From Liolophura sinensis (lineage: Eukaryota > Mollusca > Polyplacophora > Chitonida > Chitonidae), in assembly GCF_032854445.1 (NCBI RefSeq), contig NC_088301.1, forward strand, positions 22,749,808 to 22,813,807: DNA of 64,000 bases, in the 5' to 3' direction. The notes beneath the pieces are model-generated. The model ran no database searches, was not told the origin of the DNA, and saw only the letters and a program-made list of their open reading frames with translations. The position numbers and the translations under genes are program-made. Shown piece by piece: positions 27,790-39,521 of the stretch (position 1 is its first letter; each line of letters opens with the position of its first letter).

Positions 27790-30020
27790 CGCATGGAAGC
27801 CGATAGATCACATCTCGCTACCTCGCTGCCTCGCCCTGTATTAGAACAATCGAGGCAGCGAAGCAAAGTAAAGGGGTAGCGAAACGAGCTACCGAGTCAG
27901 CAAAGCGAGGTAACAAAGTGGCGGTGTGAGGTAGCAATGCGAGACAGCGATGTAGCAAGATTAACAGTCTTTCTACCCCGCTGCTTCGCATCGCTACCTC
28001 GCTGCCTCGTTACCCCGCTAACTTGACCTTTGAAAAGTCAGCGAGGAAGCGAGGGAGCGAGGTAGCGAGGTGGAGATCAGTTATTATAATCTTTAGTGTC
28101 AGGCTGAGGTTCCTGCATATATGACATCCCCCAACACGACTGCGTCACTCAAATTTCAGCGGCTGAGGAGGTTAGCGTGCTAGAGCGGCGTAATGACACA
28201 AGAGCCTCTCTCCAATGCAGTCCCTGTGAGTTCAAGGCCACCTCTGACCGGCTTCCACTTCGGCCATACTAAGAAAGGTCTGTCAGCAACATGTGAGTGG
28301 TCGTAGGTTTTCCGCAGGCTCTGTCTGGTTTCCTTCCACCATACTGTTGGCTACCGTTGTACAAGTGAAATATTCTTGAGTACGGCTTAGTGAGTAAGCA
28401 ACAATTAGGTAAATAAATAAAAAATAAATAAATAAATAAATAAAGGACCCGGTACGGTGAGGCGGAGAATCAGATCCAGAGAGGTGCGATAAGGAAGTGC
28501 AAATTTCCAAATCGGAATTACACAACTTGATCGAAGCTCCCATACAACTTATATGATCATAAAAGAGATGATTGCTTAGTAATAACCCGGCCTATATTTC
28601 ACTCTCGATCAAAAACGCCAGTTTTTCGTTCAAATGAGACACCGTGTCTTTAATGTAGAGGACACAGATCAACGTTAACCAGAAACACATTTACACTGAA
28701 ACTTTCATGTGTATATTTCTACGTGCTGTCAAAGCTTCGTTTTGGTTACCGTCGGCCTTCATATGTAAGCCATAAAATTTATCAAGTGATCAATTTTGCT
28801 ATATTTTTGCAAGTTTAATAATCCGTATTTCAGTCATCATCTATCACGCATACTATGGAGGACATGTAGCAACTCTAGGAAAAGTTCGAATCTTTGTTGG
28901 TCCTTTTTTGTTTGGAAACATACTTTTGTGTGAATAAAGATGTAGCCCACCTTGCATTAAATAAGTGTTATAATGAATTAGAATGGGTAATTGTTTAGAT
29001 GGTGTTACGTAACGTGTGACAGCTATAACGAAATCACACGTGAATCCTGCTTGATAGCGTAAGTGGTCCTCTATCATTAACATTAACACGTTATGCGTAG
29101 CAGAAGTATAAGGCTGGAAATTACATTTGTTTTATATTTATTTAATTGCCTGGTGCATAACTGCATGCTCGAGAGTTTTTCAAAAAGTTACATTTGTGGT
29201 AGTGTGATTTTCCCCCAATCCACAGTGTCTAATTTTAAAAAAAAAAGACATTTCAGTGTGACTGGAGTAGGCTACCATTTTTCGATTTTATGACGTATTC
29301 ACCTCTTCAGTGCGTGTTTGGAGCTTTATAAGTCTCATGTTTGGTAAATAATAGGAACAGAAGAGTATAACAGAACTGTGTCTGCAGTTGTCACTCAAAG
29401 CTATAGTCAGTTTCGCTTGTTGAGGTGCACAGTTCATTGCACTGTGGCCCGCCTTACCATACCAGGTCCTTTATTTAAATAAGAAATAAATCAATTTCAG
29501 CTTCTAACCACCAACCAGTACTGAAACATGGCGTAGTCAAGATTAATAGGCTGTCCCAGCGCCCCCTCACCCTTTTTCACCGCAACCCCCATGGCTTCCC
29601 TTCACATCTCAGCTAAAGGGAAGCGCTGAACTAGCTGAGACTACTATGTCATAGATCCAGGACCTGGCAATTAGAGTGTGTTGATTTCAACCGGCATCAC
29701 ATCCGGCCAGGTGTCTCAAGAACCCAAATTACACGCGGTGTATGCCTCAGCCTGACACTAAAGTGATTATAATAACTACTCCCTACCTCGCTACCTCACT
29801 GCCTCGCTACCTCGCTCCCTATCTACCTCGCTGCCTTGCTACTTCGTTACCTTTTCAAAGGTCGAGTTAGTGAGGTAGCGAGGTAGCAAGATTATGCACT
29901 TTGCTACCTCGCTGCCTTGCATCGTTACTTCGTTACCTCGCTTCGCTACCTCGTTACCTCGCTTCGCTGTACTAGAAAGGTCGAGGTAGCCAGGTAGCGA
30001 GATGTCCTCTATCGGCTTCG
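27790..30020. mobile_element. Fold-back element with GAGGTAGC-repeat arms
   Basis: The left arm (about 27790-28109) and right arm (29745-30020) are inverted copies. Outer ends match as GAAGCCGATAGA..ACATCTCG, and inner ends as TTATTATAATC..TTTAGTGTCAG plus GCTGAGG (28079-28109 versus 29745-29777). The arms consist of short units such as CTACCTCGCTGCCTCG in both orientations, so each arm can also fold on itself. The 1.6-kb spacer has no recognised gene and contains a SINE. Related repeats extend left to about 27390. Confidence 0.72.
28166..28444 (+). mobile_element. Near full-length SINE
   Basis: It starts with a tRNA-like head (GGTTAGCGTGCTAGAGCGG, B box TGTGAGTTCAAGGCC), then the full body and a long AAATAAATAAAT tail. 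It lies in the spacer of the fold-back element, close to its left arm. Confidence 0.88.
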
Positions 30021-30049
30021 TACTGAAGAACAGTTTCAGAGTGGCGTTA

Positions 30050-30430
30050 ACAGCATCAAGAATAAAGCCGCTAGGTGGTGGTCACGGTATCGTACACTCA
30101 AGATAGTCGCCGGGTGGTTGTTAAGGTATTGTATCCTTGCTGAAGAATAATCGTCACGGCATCGTATTCTTAACTAAGCGTTACCGGATGGAGTAAAGGC
30201 ATCGTATTCGTAACAAAAAGTCGCCATGTGATGGTCACGGTGTCGTGTTGTTAACAAAAAAGTCGCCGTGTGGTGGTCTCTGGATTGTGTTTTAACAAAA
30301 AGTCGTTGAGTGGTTGTTACAGCATCGCTTATTCTTACTGAAGAGCAATCGCCCGAAGGCGGCCTAGCCATCAGTGCTCTTAACAAAATGTCACCGGGTG
30401 ATTGTCACGGCATGGTGTTCTTCATAACAT
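30050..30430. repeat. About 45-bp minisatellite
   Basis: Diverged copies of GTCGCCGGGTGGTGGTCACG, GCATCGTATTCTTAACAAAA, around eight. It lies between the fold-back element and the full-length SINE. Confidence 0.85.
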
Positions 30431-30432
30431 AC

Positions 30433-30681
30433 TAGTCGGTTAGCGCGCTAGCGCAGGGTAGTGACCCAGAAGCCTCTCACCAATGCGGTCGCCGTGAGTT
30501 CAAGACCACCTCATGCTGGCTTCCTCTCCGGCCGTACGTGGGAAGGTCTGCCAACAACCTGCGGATGGTCGTGGGTTTCCCCCGGGTTCTGCCCGGTTTC
30601 CACCCACCATAATGCTGGCTGCCGTCGTATGAGTGAAATATTCTTGAGTACGGCGTAAAAAAACAATCAAAATAAAAAAAA
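30433..30681 (+). mobile_element. Full-length SINE with TSD
   Basis: Best complete copy in the window. The tRNA-like head has an A-box region (GGTTAGCGCGCTAGCGCAG) and B box (GTGAGTTCAAGACC), then the family body and tail. The 11-bp direct repeat TCATAACATAC flanks it at 30422-30432 and 30682-30692, so this insertion is fairly young. Confidence 0.93.
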
Positions 30682-30984
30682 TCATAACATACCATGCTTG
30701 TACCTGACTTCATTTTTTGATGCAATCACTGATTGAATTTGACCATTTCAAACAAAATGTCGCATTCAAAGCTTATAGGTACCTGCATACACAGTACACA
30801 AAGATCAATTCCGAGGTCTGACATCATAAAAGTTAATCAATATGTGCTTATATAATATAACTAAACCAGAAATTAGCATGAAAGAATTTGAATTTAATCA
30901 CACATAACCGATGAGATATACCCAGAACAGACGTAATGCGTTAATCGTGCTGTCATTACCATAGTAACTGAGTAGAAAAACCTG

Positions 30985-31145
30985 GTCAGTGAGTGAGTGC
31001 TTGGGGTTTAACGAACTTGGCCAGTGAGATCTCAGGTTCGAATCCGGCTCTCTCTGGTTTGGGAGCAGTTTTAAATCAGGGCATTTGTCAGGTACATGCA
31101 CGTGGCGAAAGGCAGTTATTTACTCAGGCCCTCCACACATAAACT
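30985..31145 (+). mobile_element. tRNA-derived SINE, third type
   Basis: GGCCAGTGAGATCTCAGGTT with CGAATCCGGCTC (B box), then CATTTGTCAGGTACATGCAC and GTGGCGAAAGGCAG. Minus-strand relatives occur at about 47.8 and 61.0 kb. Confidence 0.6.
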
Positions 31146-32257
31146 GTTATATAAATGAAAAAGTTTTATGTAAGGGATAAACATTATTCAAATAAATGGA
31201 AAACAAAAATCTGACAAGGCTGTGAAGACTTGTAAAATATAACAATATCTTGATATTCTGAGCGAAAAAGGCATTAACAGACGCACTATTCTAAACCAAT
31301 ACGCCAGGAAACAAAACTTTGCTTGTTGTAAACAAACATCTGCATTACTGCCACAACATTCCTCTTTAAGGAATTGTAATTCAGCTATGTTGAATACAAA
31401 AAAAAAAATACTTAAACTAAAAATGATCTAAAAATATTTCGCAAATTCCTAATTCATTGTAAGTTTGAATTGTGGTATGTGTCCATAGTTGTAATGACGT
31501 CAACAACTAAAATGTATATACTCCACGATTTCTGACTGTGTACATGTATTTATGTAGACATATTCAGACTGATGGTCGTTCACCGGCTGTCTGTGTATAG
31601 GTGCATTGAGCGAACACGTGGGAATCATGTATGTGTATATATATAGCTATCTGCTCGAAGCATTTCTCTGCTCTGCTGTCTTTGCACTGATTTCAATTCG
31701 GGTCATCCCTTTCAACGCCCGACGGGGTCGTAATACACAAACCTTAAGGGTAGAGTAGGGTGTAGTACTTTAGAGAGAGGCCCCAGATGGGTACCCCCTA
31801 CGAGCACAGAATGACTTAACGACATTAAGATCTCAGGTAAATAATTCACATATGTTGTTTTTTTTTTGTTTTTTTTTTTTAAAGAATACCTTATGTCAAG
31901 GAAGATTTTATGTAAATTTTGTGTATTTAGAAATGAAGTCATGTATTAAATTGTCTTGTCTTCAAAAATGGAAGATGTCATAAAAAGTGATTCAAATATT
32001 TGTCGTCATCAAAATCAACCTGGTGGAGACAGGATTTTAAGTTTAATATTTAGCTGAATTCAACAAAATGTATACAACAGAGATCCGCGTTTCTTATGTG
32101 ACGGTGTAGGAAAAGCTTTGTGTGTTAATATTGCAAAATGTCTTCTTTTGACATTTTTGTCACTATATAGGTTGATAATTAATACGCATTTGTAAAAGCT
32201 TATACAAGATTTCAATCCAGGAGTCTTATTTCATATAAATGACGTCATTATTTTGAC
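31146..32257. other. Gene-free intergenic sequence
   Basis: I see only poly(A/T) tracts and no recognisable gene or repeat family. Confidence 0.6.
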
Positions 32258-32650
32258 ACCGTGATTGTAAACGTTTGCATCCAATGACTAATTTGATTTA
32301 AATTCTGAATAACGTTAGGATCTGGACACACCGTGATTGTAAACGTTTGCATCCAATGACTAATTTGATTTAAATTCTGAACAACGTTAGGATCTGGACA
32401 CACCGTGATCATACACCTCTTTACAGGTTTGCACCTGGTGAGTCCATTATTACATAAAGTAGAGATAAGGCTGTGAGTATGGGACCATGATCGTAAAATG
32501 GGCATACAGGTTTTCAGTGGATGAGTCTGACTTTATATAAAATAGAAACACCGATATGATTTGGACACCGTGGTCGTAAACGTCCTAACGGGTTTTCAAG
32601 AGGTGGATCTTATAAATGAAGTTATGATTTGGACACCGCGATTGTAAACG
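32258..32650. repeat. About 72-bp tandem repeat, decaying to the right
   Basis: Two near-identical copies start at 32258 and 32329 (CACCGTGATTGTAAACGTTT), then progressively diverged ones at 32401, near 32567 and near 32635 that keep CACCGTGGTCGTAAACG-like cores. Confidence 0.85.
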
Positions 32651-34722
32651 TTCAGATGTATTCAGGTTTTAAATCGAAGAGTCCAAGTTTAAATAAAATA
32701 TAAATACCATCTAATTTAGAAACCCTGAACATCGTTTGCCAATGCCTACCCGAGCTGTATGGCCATCGTTTGGCCTGCGGTAATGACGAGAACTGACCTG
32801 GAGAGAGAATATTAATATCATTGCTTGTGAGGCAGATTTAAAAAAAAAATTCCGGATCTGCTAAATGAACCGTTACGGTGAAACACTAATTAACCCTAAA
32901 CCTTTCTTATGACGTATTGTATAGCCACTGTATATCTTACGGTCGCCTCGTTTTAGGTCAGTGGCATTGAAAGACACACGTTCAGGACTTTGAAAGTGCA
33001 GACGTAAGCCTATACAGATATATGTGAACTGTTGGCCGGTATAGTCTCTCCTCACCGGGCTTGTCTGCGACGTCAGTCATCAACGACTGCGTGTCCACCA
33101 TCCGAGAACTCCCGAGACAGCCGATCTAAATATATAATGCACATTTTTAACTCATTGAACTCGGTCATGCCGATGAATGGCTTCAATTGTGTCGCTGTTT
33201 TCTGACCGCGAGGGTCGACGACTTCGACTGGGAGGACGTGTAAGCAGGTAAGACATATAAATCCTTGGTATATACGGCGAGACCGTGAGAAAATTTCAAC
33301 GTCTCTCTACACATACCCAACAGCCTTCTCAGCTGTTAATTGCATAAACAAAAGAGTCTCCCCAAGCTTTGCGTTTTCCTTTCTATTTACTCATCTAAAC
33401 GTTAACATATTAATTAGCTTGGATTATATATATGCATGCTGTATGCTACTACGAGCTGATGTCTATGTGTGTGGGTATGGTAGGTGTTTATCCTTATATT
33501 AAAGCCTACATAGCAGTGTATAAATTTAGACCCGCATGTAGCTGGACTATTATAGCTGTATCCGCTCCCGAAAATATCCGCGGTGCCTGATGTTTCACTC
33601 ACGACGTTCCTGAATAGACAGGTTTTATGTGAAGGTATTCTACTAGAGCGTCTGTGTATTGTTCTAGTATAATTGATAACTAGATTACTAATTAGACGGA
33701 GGGTCCATATTTAGCATTGTGTCTTGTGCTAGTTCCATGCTAGCCGACACCTTTTTGGGGGGCACTGATGAATTTTATGGAGTCAACTGTGATGTCTGTA
33801 AATGGCGGTAGTATATATATGTAACGCATCATAGGTGGTAAAATCTCTCAATGATCGGTAAGAGGCCTAGATTTTAGGCAAGAACCCTCAATGGTCGGTA
33901 AGAGGCCTAGATTTTAGACAAGAACCCTCAATGGTCGGCAAGAGGCCTACATTTTTGGCAAGAGGGCTCAGCGATCGCCAAGAGCCCTTGATTTTCTTCA
34001 ACTTTACATTTTCGTCAAGAGCTGGTGATGGTTGAGCAGCCTAGATTATCGCTGTAACCATGGAAATTGCATGTTCGAATCAATTTGGCCAAGGCCTATA
34101 CCAGGCTTTTCTCATATCGGTAGGGTCTAAACTTGACCACTGCATTGAAAGAAAACTTCTTCAATATGTATGCCTTAAAAACCAAAGAAGTGAAGAAGAG
34201 GGAATCATAATCCGGAAATTGCAGCCAAATATATAGGCTACATATACGTCTGGCCATTTGAGAATAGTGCTCTTTTTAAGTTCAATCTAAACCATTCTTG
34301 TCATAGTCATCGGATTTCCTACGAGTAATTAACATATTTCCTTTGTGTATTTTATAGGTTATGTAACTAAAGCCCCTTTTTTCATATTGTGAAAGCGTCG
34401 ACGGAAGACTTCAGCCTGTGGATGACTCGGGCGTCCTTGTAAGGACGTATAGTCAGGTTGTCTCCGACATACGTGCTGTTCCTCTAGAGCCCCACCTTTA
34501 TTATATAGTGACACCTTTACCTTAGTGAATGCGGGTGACAACTTGGGAAAGGTAAATTTCTATCAGGTGAAAAAACGGCTCACCTGTTTGTCACCGTGTG
34601 ACAGGTACTGGTCAGTTTTCACACATACACACCTCAGCCGGACATAATGGTCAGACGAACTGACCGGCGGTGAGGCCATATATCGAGGATAGGGACTGTA
34701 CCTGGCGTACGTGTGACGGAAG
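32651..34722. other. Upstream region of CABIT gene 1
   Basis: No coding exon is recognised. A good donor-like site (GCAG then GTAAGAC at 33248) could end a non-coding first exon, and TATATAT-like sequence lies 40 bp before the ATG, but neither is decisive. The 40-bp repeat at 33846 lies within. Confidence 0.35.
33846..33985. repeat. About 40-bp tandem repeat, 3-4 copies
   Basis: The unit contains GGTCGGTAAGAGGCCTAGAT and TTTAGACAAGAACCCTCAAT. Confidence 0.88.
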
Positions 34723-35050
34723 ATGAGTAAAAAACCGGAGCTGTTCAGCAGGAAGAAGGCCAAAGCGCCCGAGTCTCCGTCTGTTGTACCCCAGGGTTAC
34801 CAATGGAGCAACCAAGCTTACACCCTCAAAGACATACTCCGTAAATTCAAGCTTCCCTGTGTGGTGAAATGTAACGTGTCCAGCTGCTCCCTGCTATGGG
34901 AGAACTTCTCTTTCGATATGAGACAGCCTTTAATGCTGTTCTCAGTCCGGAAAGTCAGGAAAGTGTACGCCCGGACATTACAAGTGGACCCCACCTCGTC
35001 CCAGTACGTTCAGTATGGTCCGGCCATCGTCATACCTGAGGACTATGCAG
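34723..35050 (+). CDS. CABIT gene 1, exon 1
   Basis: The ATG at 34723 is the first in frame and gives a short basic N-terminus before the domain. It codes residues 1-109 and one base of codon 110, and contains the first CABIT strands with the LPCVVKC core and the conserved IPEDYAG motif at the splice site. CACCTG/CAGGTG E-box-like hexamers occur within 200 bp upstream; their role is unknown. Confidence 0.88.
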
Positions 35051-38000
35051 GTGAGTTAATTAAATTACAGGTGAAAATTTTACCAGTCGAGTGCAGGTGT
35101 ACTTAGCATGTGAAATGTGGCAAAATTTAACTGAGTGCTGTAGGCTAGGACTTTTAGATGAAGTCGCAAGAAGTGGAGTTACGAGGTTTTTTTTATTTGT
35201 ACATGTAACATATGACAAGTATATGGTGTATTAATGCAATACTTTTTGGCATAGGCCGCTGTCTATCTGGTTTGACCTTAATATTATACACCAAGACACT
35301 CTTCTACCGAGCAATCGTTGTCCAAGTTGTTTGAAAGTGTTTGAGGGTTTTGTCGTACTTAGCAAATTTTCAATCATATGACCACGAGGAGTCATTAGGT
35401 GTGTGTACATATTTAATGTGTCCTCTTGTAGCAGGGCGAGCCCATGCCGCCAAAAATTTGCCGACATTCAAGTAAGACACCCAACTCCGTCACATTATAT
35501 TAACACCGGGCCAACCAGTCCTGTTTCCTTGCTCTAATATCTCAGTGTTAAGCGCCAAGCGAGGCAGCAACGAGTACCATTTTTAAAGTCCTTGGCCTGA
35601 CCCGATCCGAGTTTGATCCCTTGACTCTCGACTACTGGGGTTGCGACCGTTGTTTTCGTAGCATATAGCAAAAATATGGTTGTATTAATGCTGATATTAG
35701 GGTAACAAGGGCAATAGCCTATACAAGACAACGTTTTCCAGTCTTCTAATCCTGTATATCTGGCTTGGCTTCAGTGTTATACATCAGTTCCACAAACCGA
35801 CTGTAGACCGAGTTGATTGTAACTACCATTACAGTGTATGTCTTTGACATCTCCACATGTAGGCCGAGTCATTGTAGTTCCAGTTAACTTGGCCTATCTT
35901 AAATCGCATTGTGGAACGAGGTCTGGAACATTCTACGTCATCACTCGCTGACGTTTTGCCACAAATATTGCCACGTTTCCCAAACGCCGTGTCGTTGCTC
36001 CTGTAAAACACAAATTTCTGATCTGTCTGATCTGATGTCTAACACTGAAACACGTGTGTTTTTTAGTGCATAGGCACTGGAATATAGACCTCGACGATGT
36101 GTTTATTATAGCGTGCAAGAAACTGTGATACTTGAAAAACCTGCCCATGCATAGGTTATTTTGGTTAATTGTTTCTACATTTTTATTTTTCCACCATTTT
36201 GGATCACATTTAACACACACAAACACACTCTTTTTTCTGTAGCAAAAAAAACATGGCAATCCTACATATTTTAAACTTCTTCATAACGAAACAGTATACA
36301 TGCGTGTGCTTGTTGTTCTTAATGTGACGACCCTGTTTTGTTTACAAGCTGTTTGATGGTGAGTTCATTGTGTTTGCAGTGTGATATGTACACAAGGTTC
36401 AGATCTATATCTCCACGCTAATCAATAGTCAGCTTATCTGCCCATAATGTTTGCAGTGGTATTTGAAATAAAACATTGTAACCAGACATCTTTGGCCTAT
36501 ATATGATAATATTGATCATTCTGTTCATTGTTACAAGTGAATCAGAATGTATTGGTCGCTTCTGATCATTGTTGAAGGTGAAAGCATTTGTTACTTCTGA
36601 TCATTAGCTGTTATAACATGAATACATTTAAAAGGGATTTTGAATGAATAAATCTGACGATATATTCTTGAAAAAGTTGAAGAATTTAAAAGTAAAATCT
36701 AGTCAAACCGTTGTGCATACGGCTTGCAATGGTCAAGTCTTCTTAAACCTTTAATTTGGCTTGCCTATTTGAAATAAAACAGTGTACCAAACATCTTTGG
36801 CCTGTGTTTGATGATATTAATTACTTATCTTGGTCATTGTTAAAAGTGAATCAGAATGTATTGGTCACTTTCAGTTACTGTTAAAAGTGATTGCATTGGT
36901 CAGTTCTAGTCACTGTTAAAAGTCAATACATTGGTCACTTCCAGTCACTGATGAAAGTTAATCAGAATGCATTGGTCACTTCCAGTCACTGTTAATAGTG
37001 ATTGCATTGGTCAATTCTAGTCACTGTTAAAAGGGATTACATTGGTCACTTCTAGTCACTGTTAAAGGTGAATACATTGGTCACCTCCAGTCACTGTTGA
37101 AAGTGAATCAGAATGCATTGGTCAATTCTAGTCACTGTTAAAAGGGATTACATTGGTCACTTCTAGTCACTGTTAAAGGTGATTACATAGGTCACTTCCA
37201 GTCACTGTTAATAGTGATTGCATTGGTCAATTCTAGTCACTGTTGAAAGTGAATCAGAATACATTGGTCAATTCCAGTCACTGTTGAAAGTGAATCAGAA
37301 TGCATTGGTCAATTCTAGTCACTGTTAAAAGGGATTACACTGGTCACTTCTAGTCACTGTTAAAGGTGATTACATTGGTCACTTCCAGTCACTATTGAAA
37401 GTGAATCAGAATGCAATGGTCACTTCTGGTCACCGCTAAAAGTTAATGCACTGTTCACCCCTAGTCACTAGCTGGTATAACTTGAATGCATTGAAAAGTG
37501 ACATCGTGAATTTGACGATATATTCTTCAGAAAGTTGCAGAATTTAAAACTAAAATCGAGACATACCATTCCTAAACCCGTGATCTCTGTAATGAAATCG
37601 CATGACGTGCTGTACCTGTATATATATTTACGTGGTACGAACTGGTTGCCAGCATATAGAGGTCACATTCACACGTTGCTTAGGGTATCATGTTAACACT
37701 GGAATGTGATCGGCACAAAGACTATGGATTTTCTCGTCCCCACAGTATCACTGACACTGACAACCCCAATTGGGATGATCGTTCTGTCCCAATTTCAACA
37801 AAAGTTACAGATATATTAAAACTACAACACACTGTACACGTCCGACGCGGGTTTTACGTTTTGTTACAAAATTTTTTGCTATCACAAGCTTAAACATTGT
37901 TGTTAAGTTAACGACGCGCGGTTTTTTTTTTAAAGACTGTTGTGAGCCAGACATCGCGTATTATGTTACAATAACCCAACAGTGCATAAAGTAAGATAAG

Positions 38001-39447
38001 CATAAACTATACCGTGCTATATAGAGTAACAGTAAAATTTTATTACCTCCAAAATGTAGTTCCTTTGTCGATTCCCAACGCCCGGTAAGGAGCTCGGTTA
38101 CTATCTAATCGGTCGAGTCGCCATTTGCGCAGTCTTTATGCTCGTTCAAGACAACTTGCTTTCCACTAATATAGTGTGCATATACCGAGCGTCACGAGCA
38201 GGAAAGTTCATGAGTACTTTGTTAAAGGTCGGTGGTTTTACTTATGCATAGCAGCTAACCACCCAACAAACTGACCACAATCGTATAGAAGATGAAACCT
38301 TGAGCATACACTCGAAAAATTACTCTGTTGATTTTAATTGATACAATACAAATACGGCAACACCCTGAGCAATTTATAACACATTAATGTCTGTAATAAT
38401 CTTAATATGTAAACAGGAATTTAGGAATTTGCTTTTTTTTTAGTTTTTTCGGCTACATGAAGATTTAATTCATTTGCGATATGGCCCGAGGCAATGGACA
38501 CCAAAGCTGTCGCAAGGAATGATGGATTAACTGACTGAATGGTTGTTGTTAAACGGTTTACACACAAAATTTATCTGTTAAATTTGAAGTCTGTTATCTG
38601 AGTGATGATAGAATGTATTCTGTTATTACTGCTAATTGTTGTGTTAAATATAAAACACGCATTCTGATAATTCATTATAACCATTCCACTGGATTAACAT
38701 GATGTTATGTTGAATAAGACACAATATTGTGTTATAATAACAGAATACAGTCCAGCATCACTCAGACAACAGACTGTCTCTGCAATTTAAAACATTAATT
38801 TTGTGTGTATGCCGTTTTACAACAACTAGTCAATCAACCAATACATCATTGCCTCCGGTCATATTGCAAATCAATTCCTAAATTCCTGTTTACGTATAAA
38901 GATTATTGCAGATATTAATGTGTTATAAATTGCTAGTGTATTGCTCTATTAACAGGAATACAAGGAGCCCCTACTGACTGTAATCATTGTGTTAAGTGCG
39001 GCGAATCTGAGGTTCTTGGTATAGCGAAACGATGTATAAAGACACAATGTAGCCTTACGGTGAATAATAGTTCAATGTGAATGATGAGTTGAAAGGACAT
39101 TCCGGATGCTTTTCAGGGTGTACATTTCTCCGGATCCCCATGTATGGATGGGTAAACACACATAAATGTTACAAGTGTAAAAATTGCCCTTATATATATG
39201 AGTAGTCACAATGCGTATAAGGGGCAAAGAAGTAAACACTTTTTACAGTGAAAAGAGACCTGCTAAAGGGTGACCTTAAAATACAATACAGACCTGGGTA
39301 AGAAACTCCATATAACCAGGGATTACGACAACGGCGTGGGAATATTTGCAGCCACACCCTGTATGTACTCAAGACCAACGAAATCAAACACACATGTAAG
39401 AAAAGGCAGTGCTTTGCTTAATTTACCGAGATCGGGTATCCAGGATG

Positions 39448-39521
<74 letters not shown>

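Noticed and set aside
27273-27879. Reading frames of 83-97 codons at 27.3-27.9 kb
   Set aside because: They run through the GAGGTAGC-type repeats and poly-pyrimidine tracts; translations are low complexity with no splice context.
27900-30010. GAGGTAG motifs resembling the let-7 seed in a hairpin-forming region
   Set aside because: The rest of the mature let-7 sequence is absent and the motif is simply the tandem unit.
28283-31101. Several minus-strand frames of 60-86 codons
   Set aside because: They overlap SINE copies and minisatellites; translations are SINE-derived (YSRIFHSYDGSQHYGG type).
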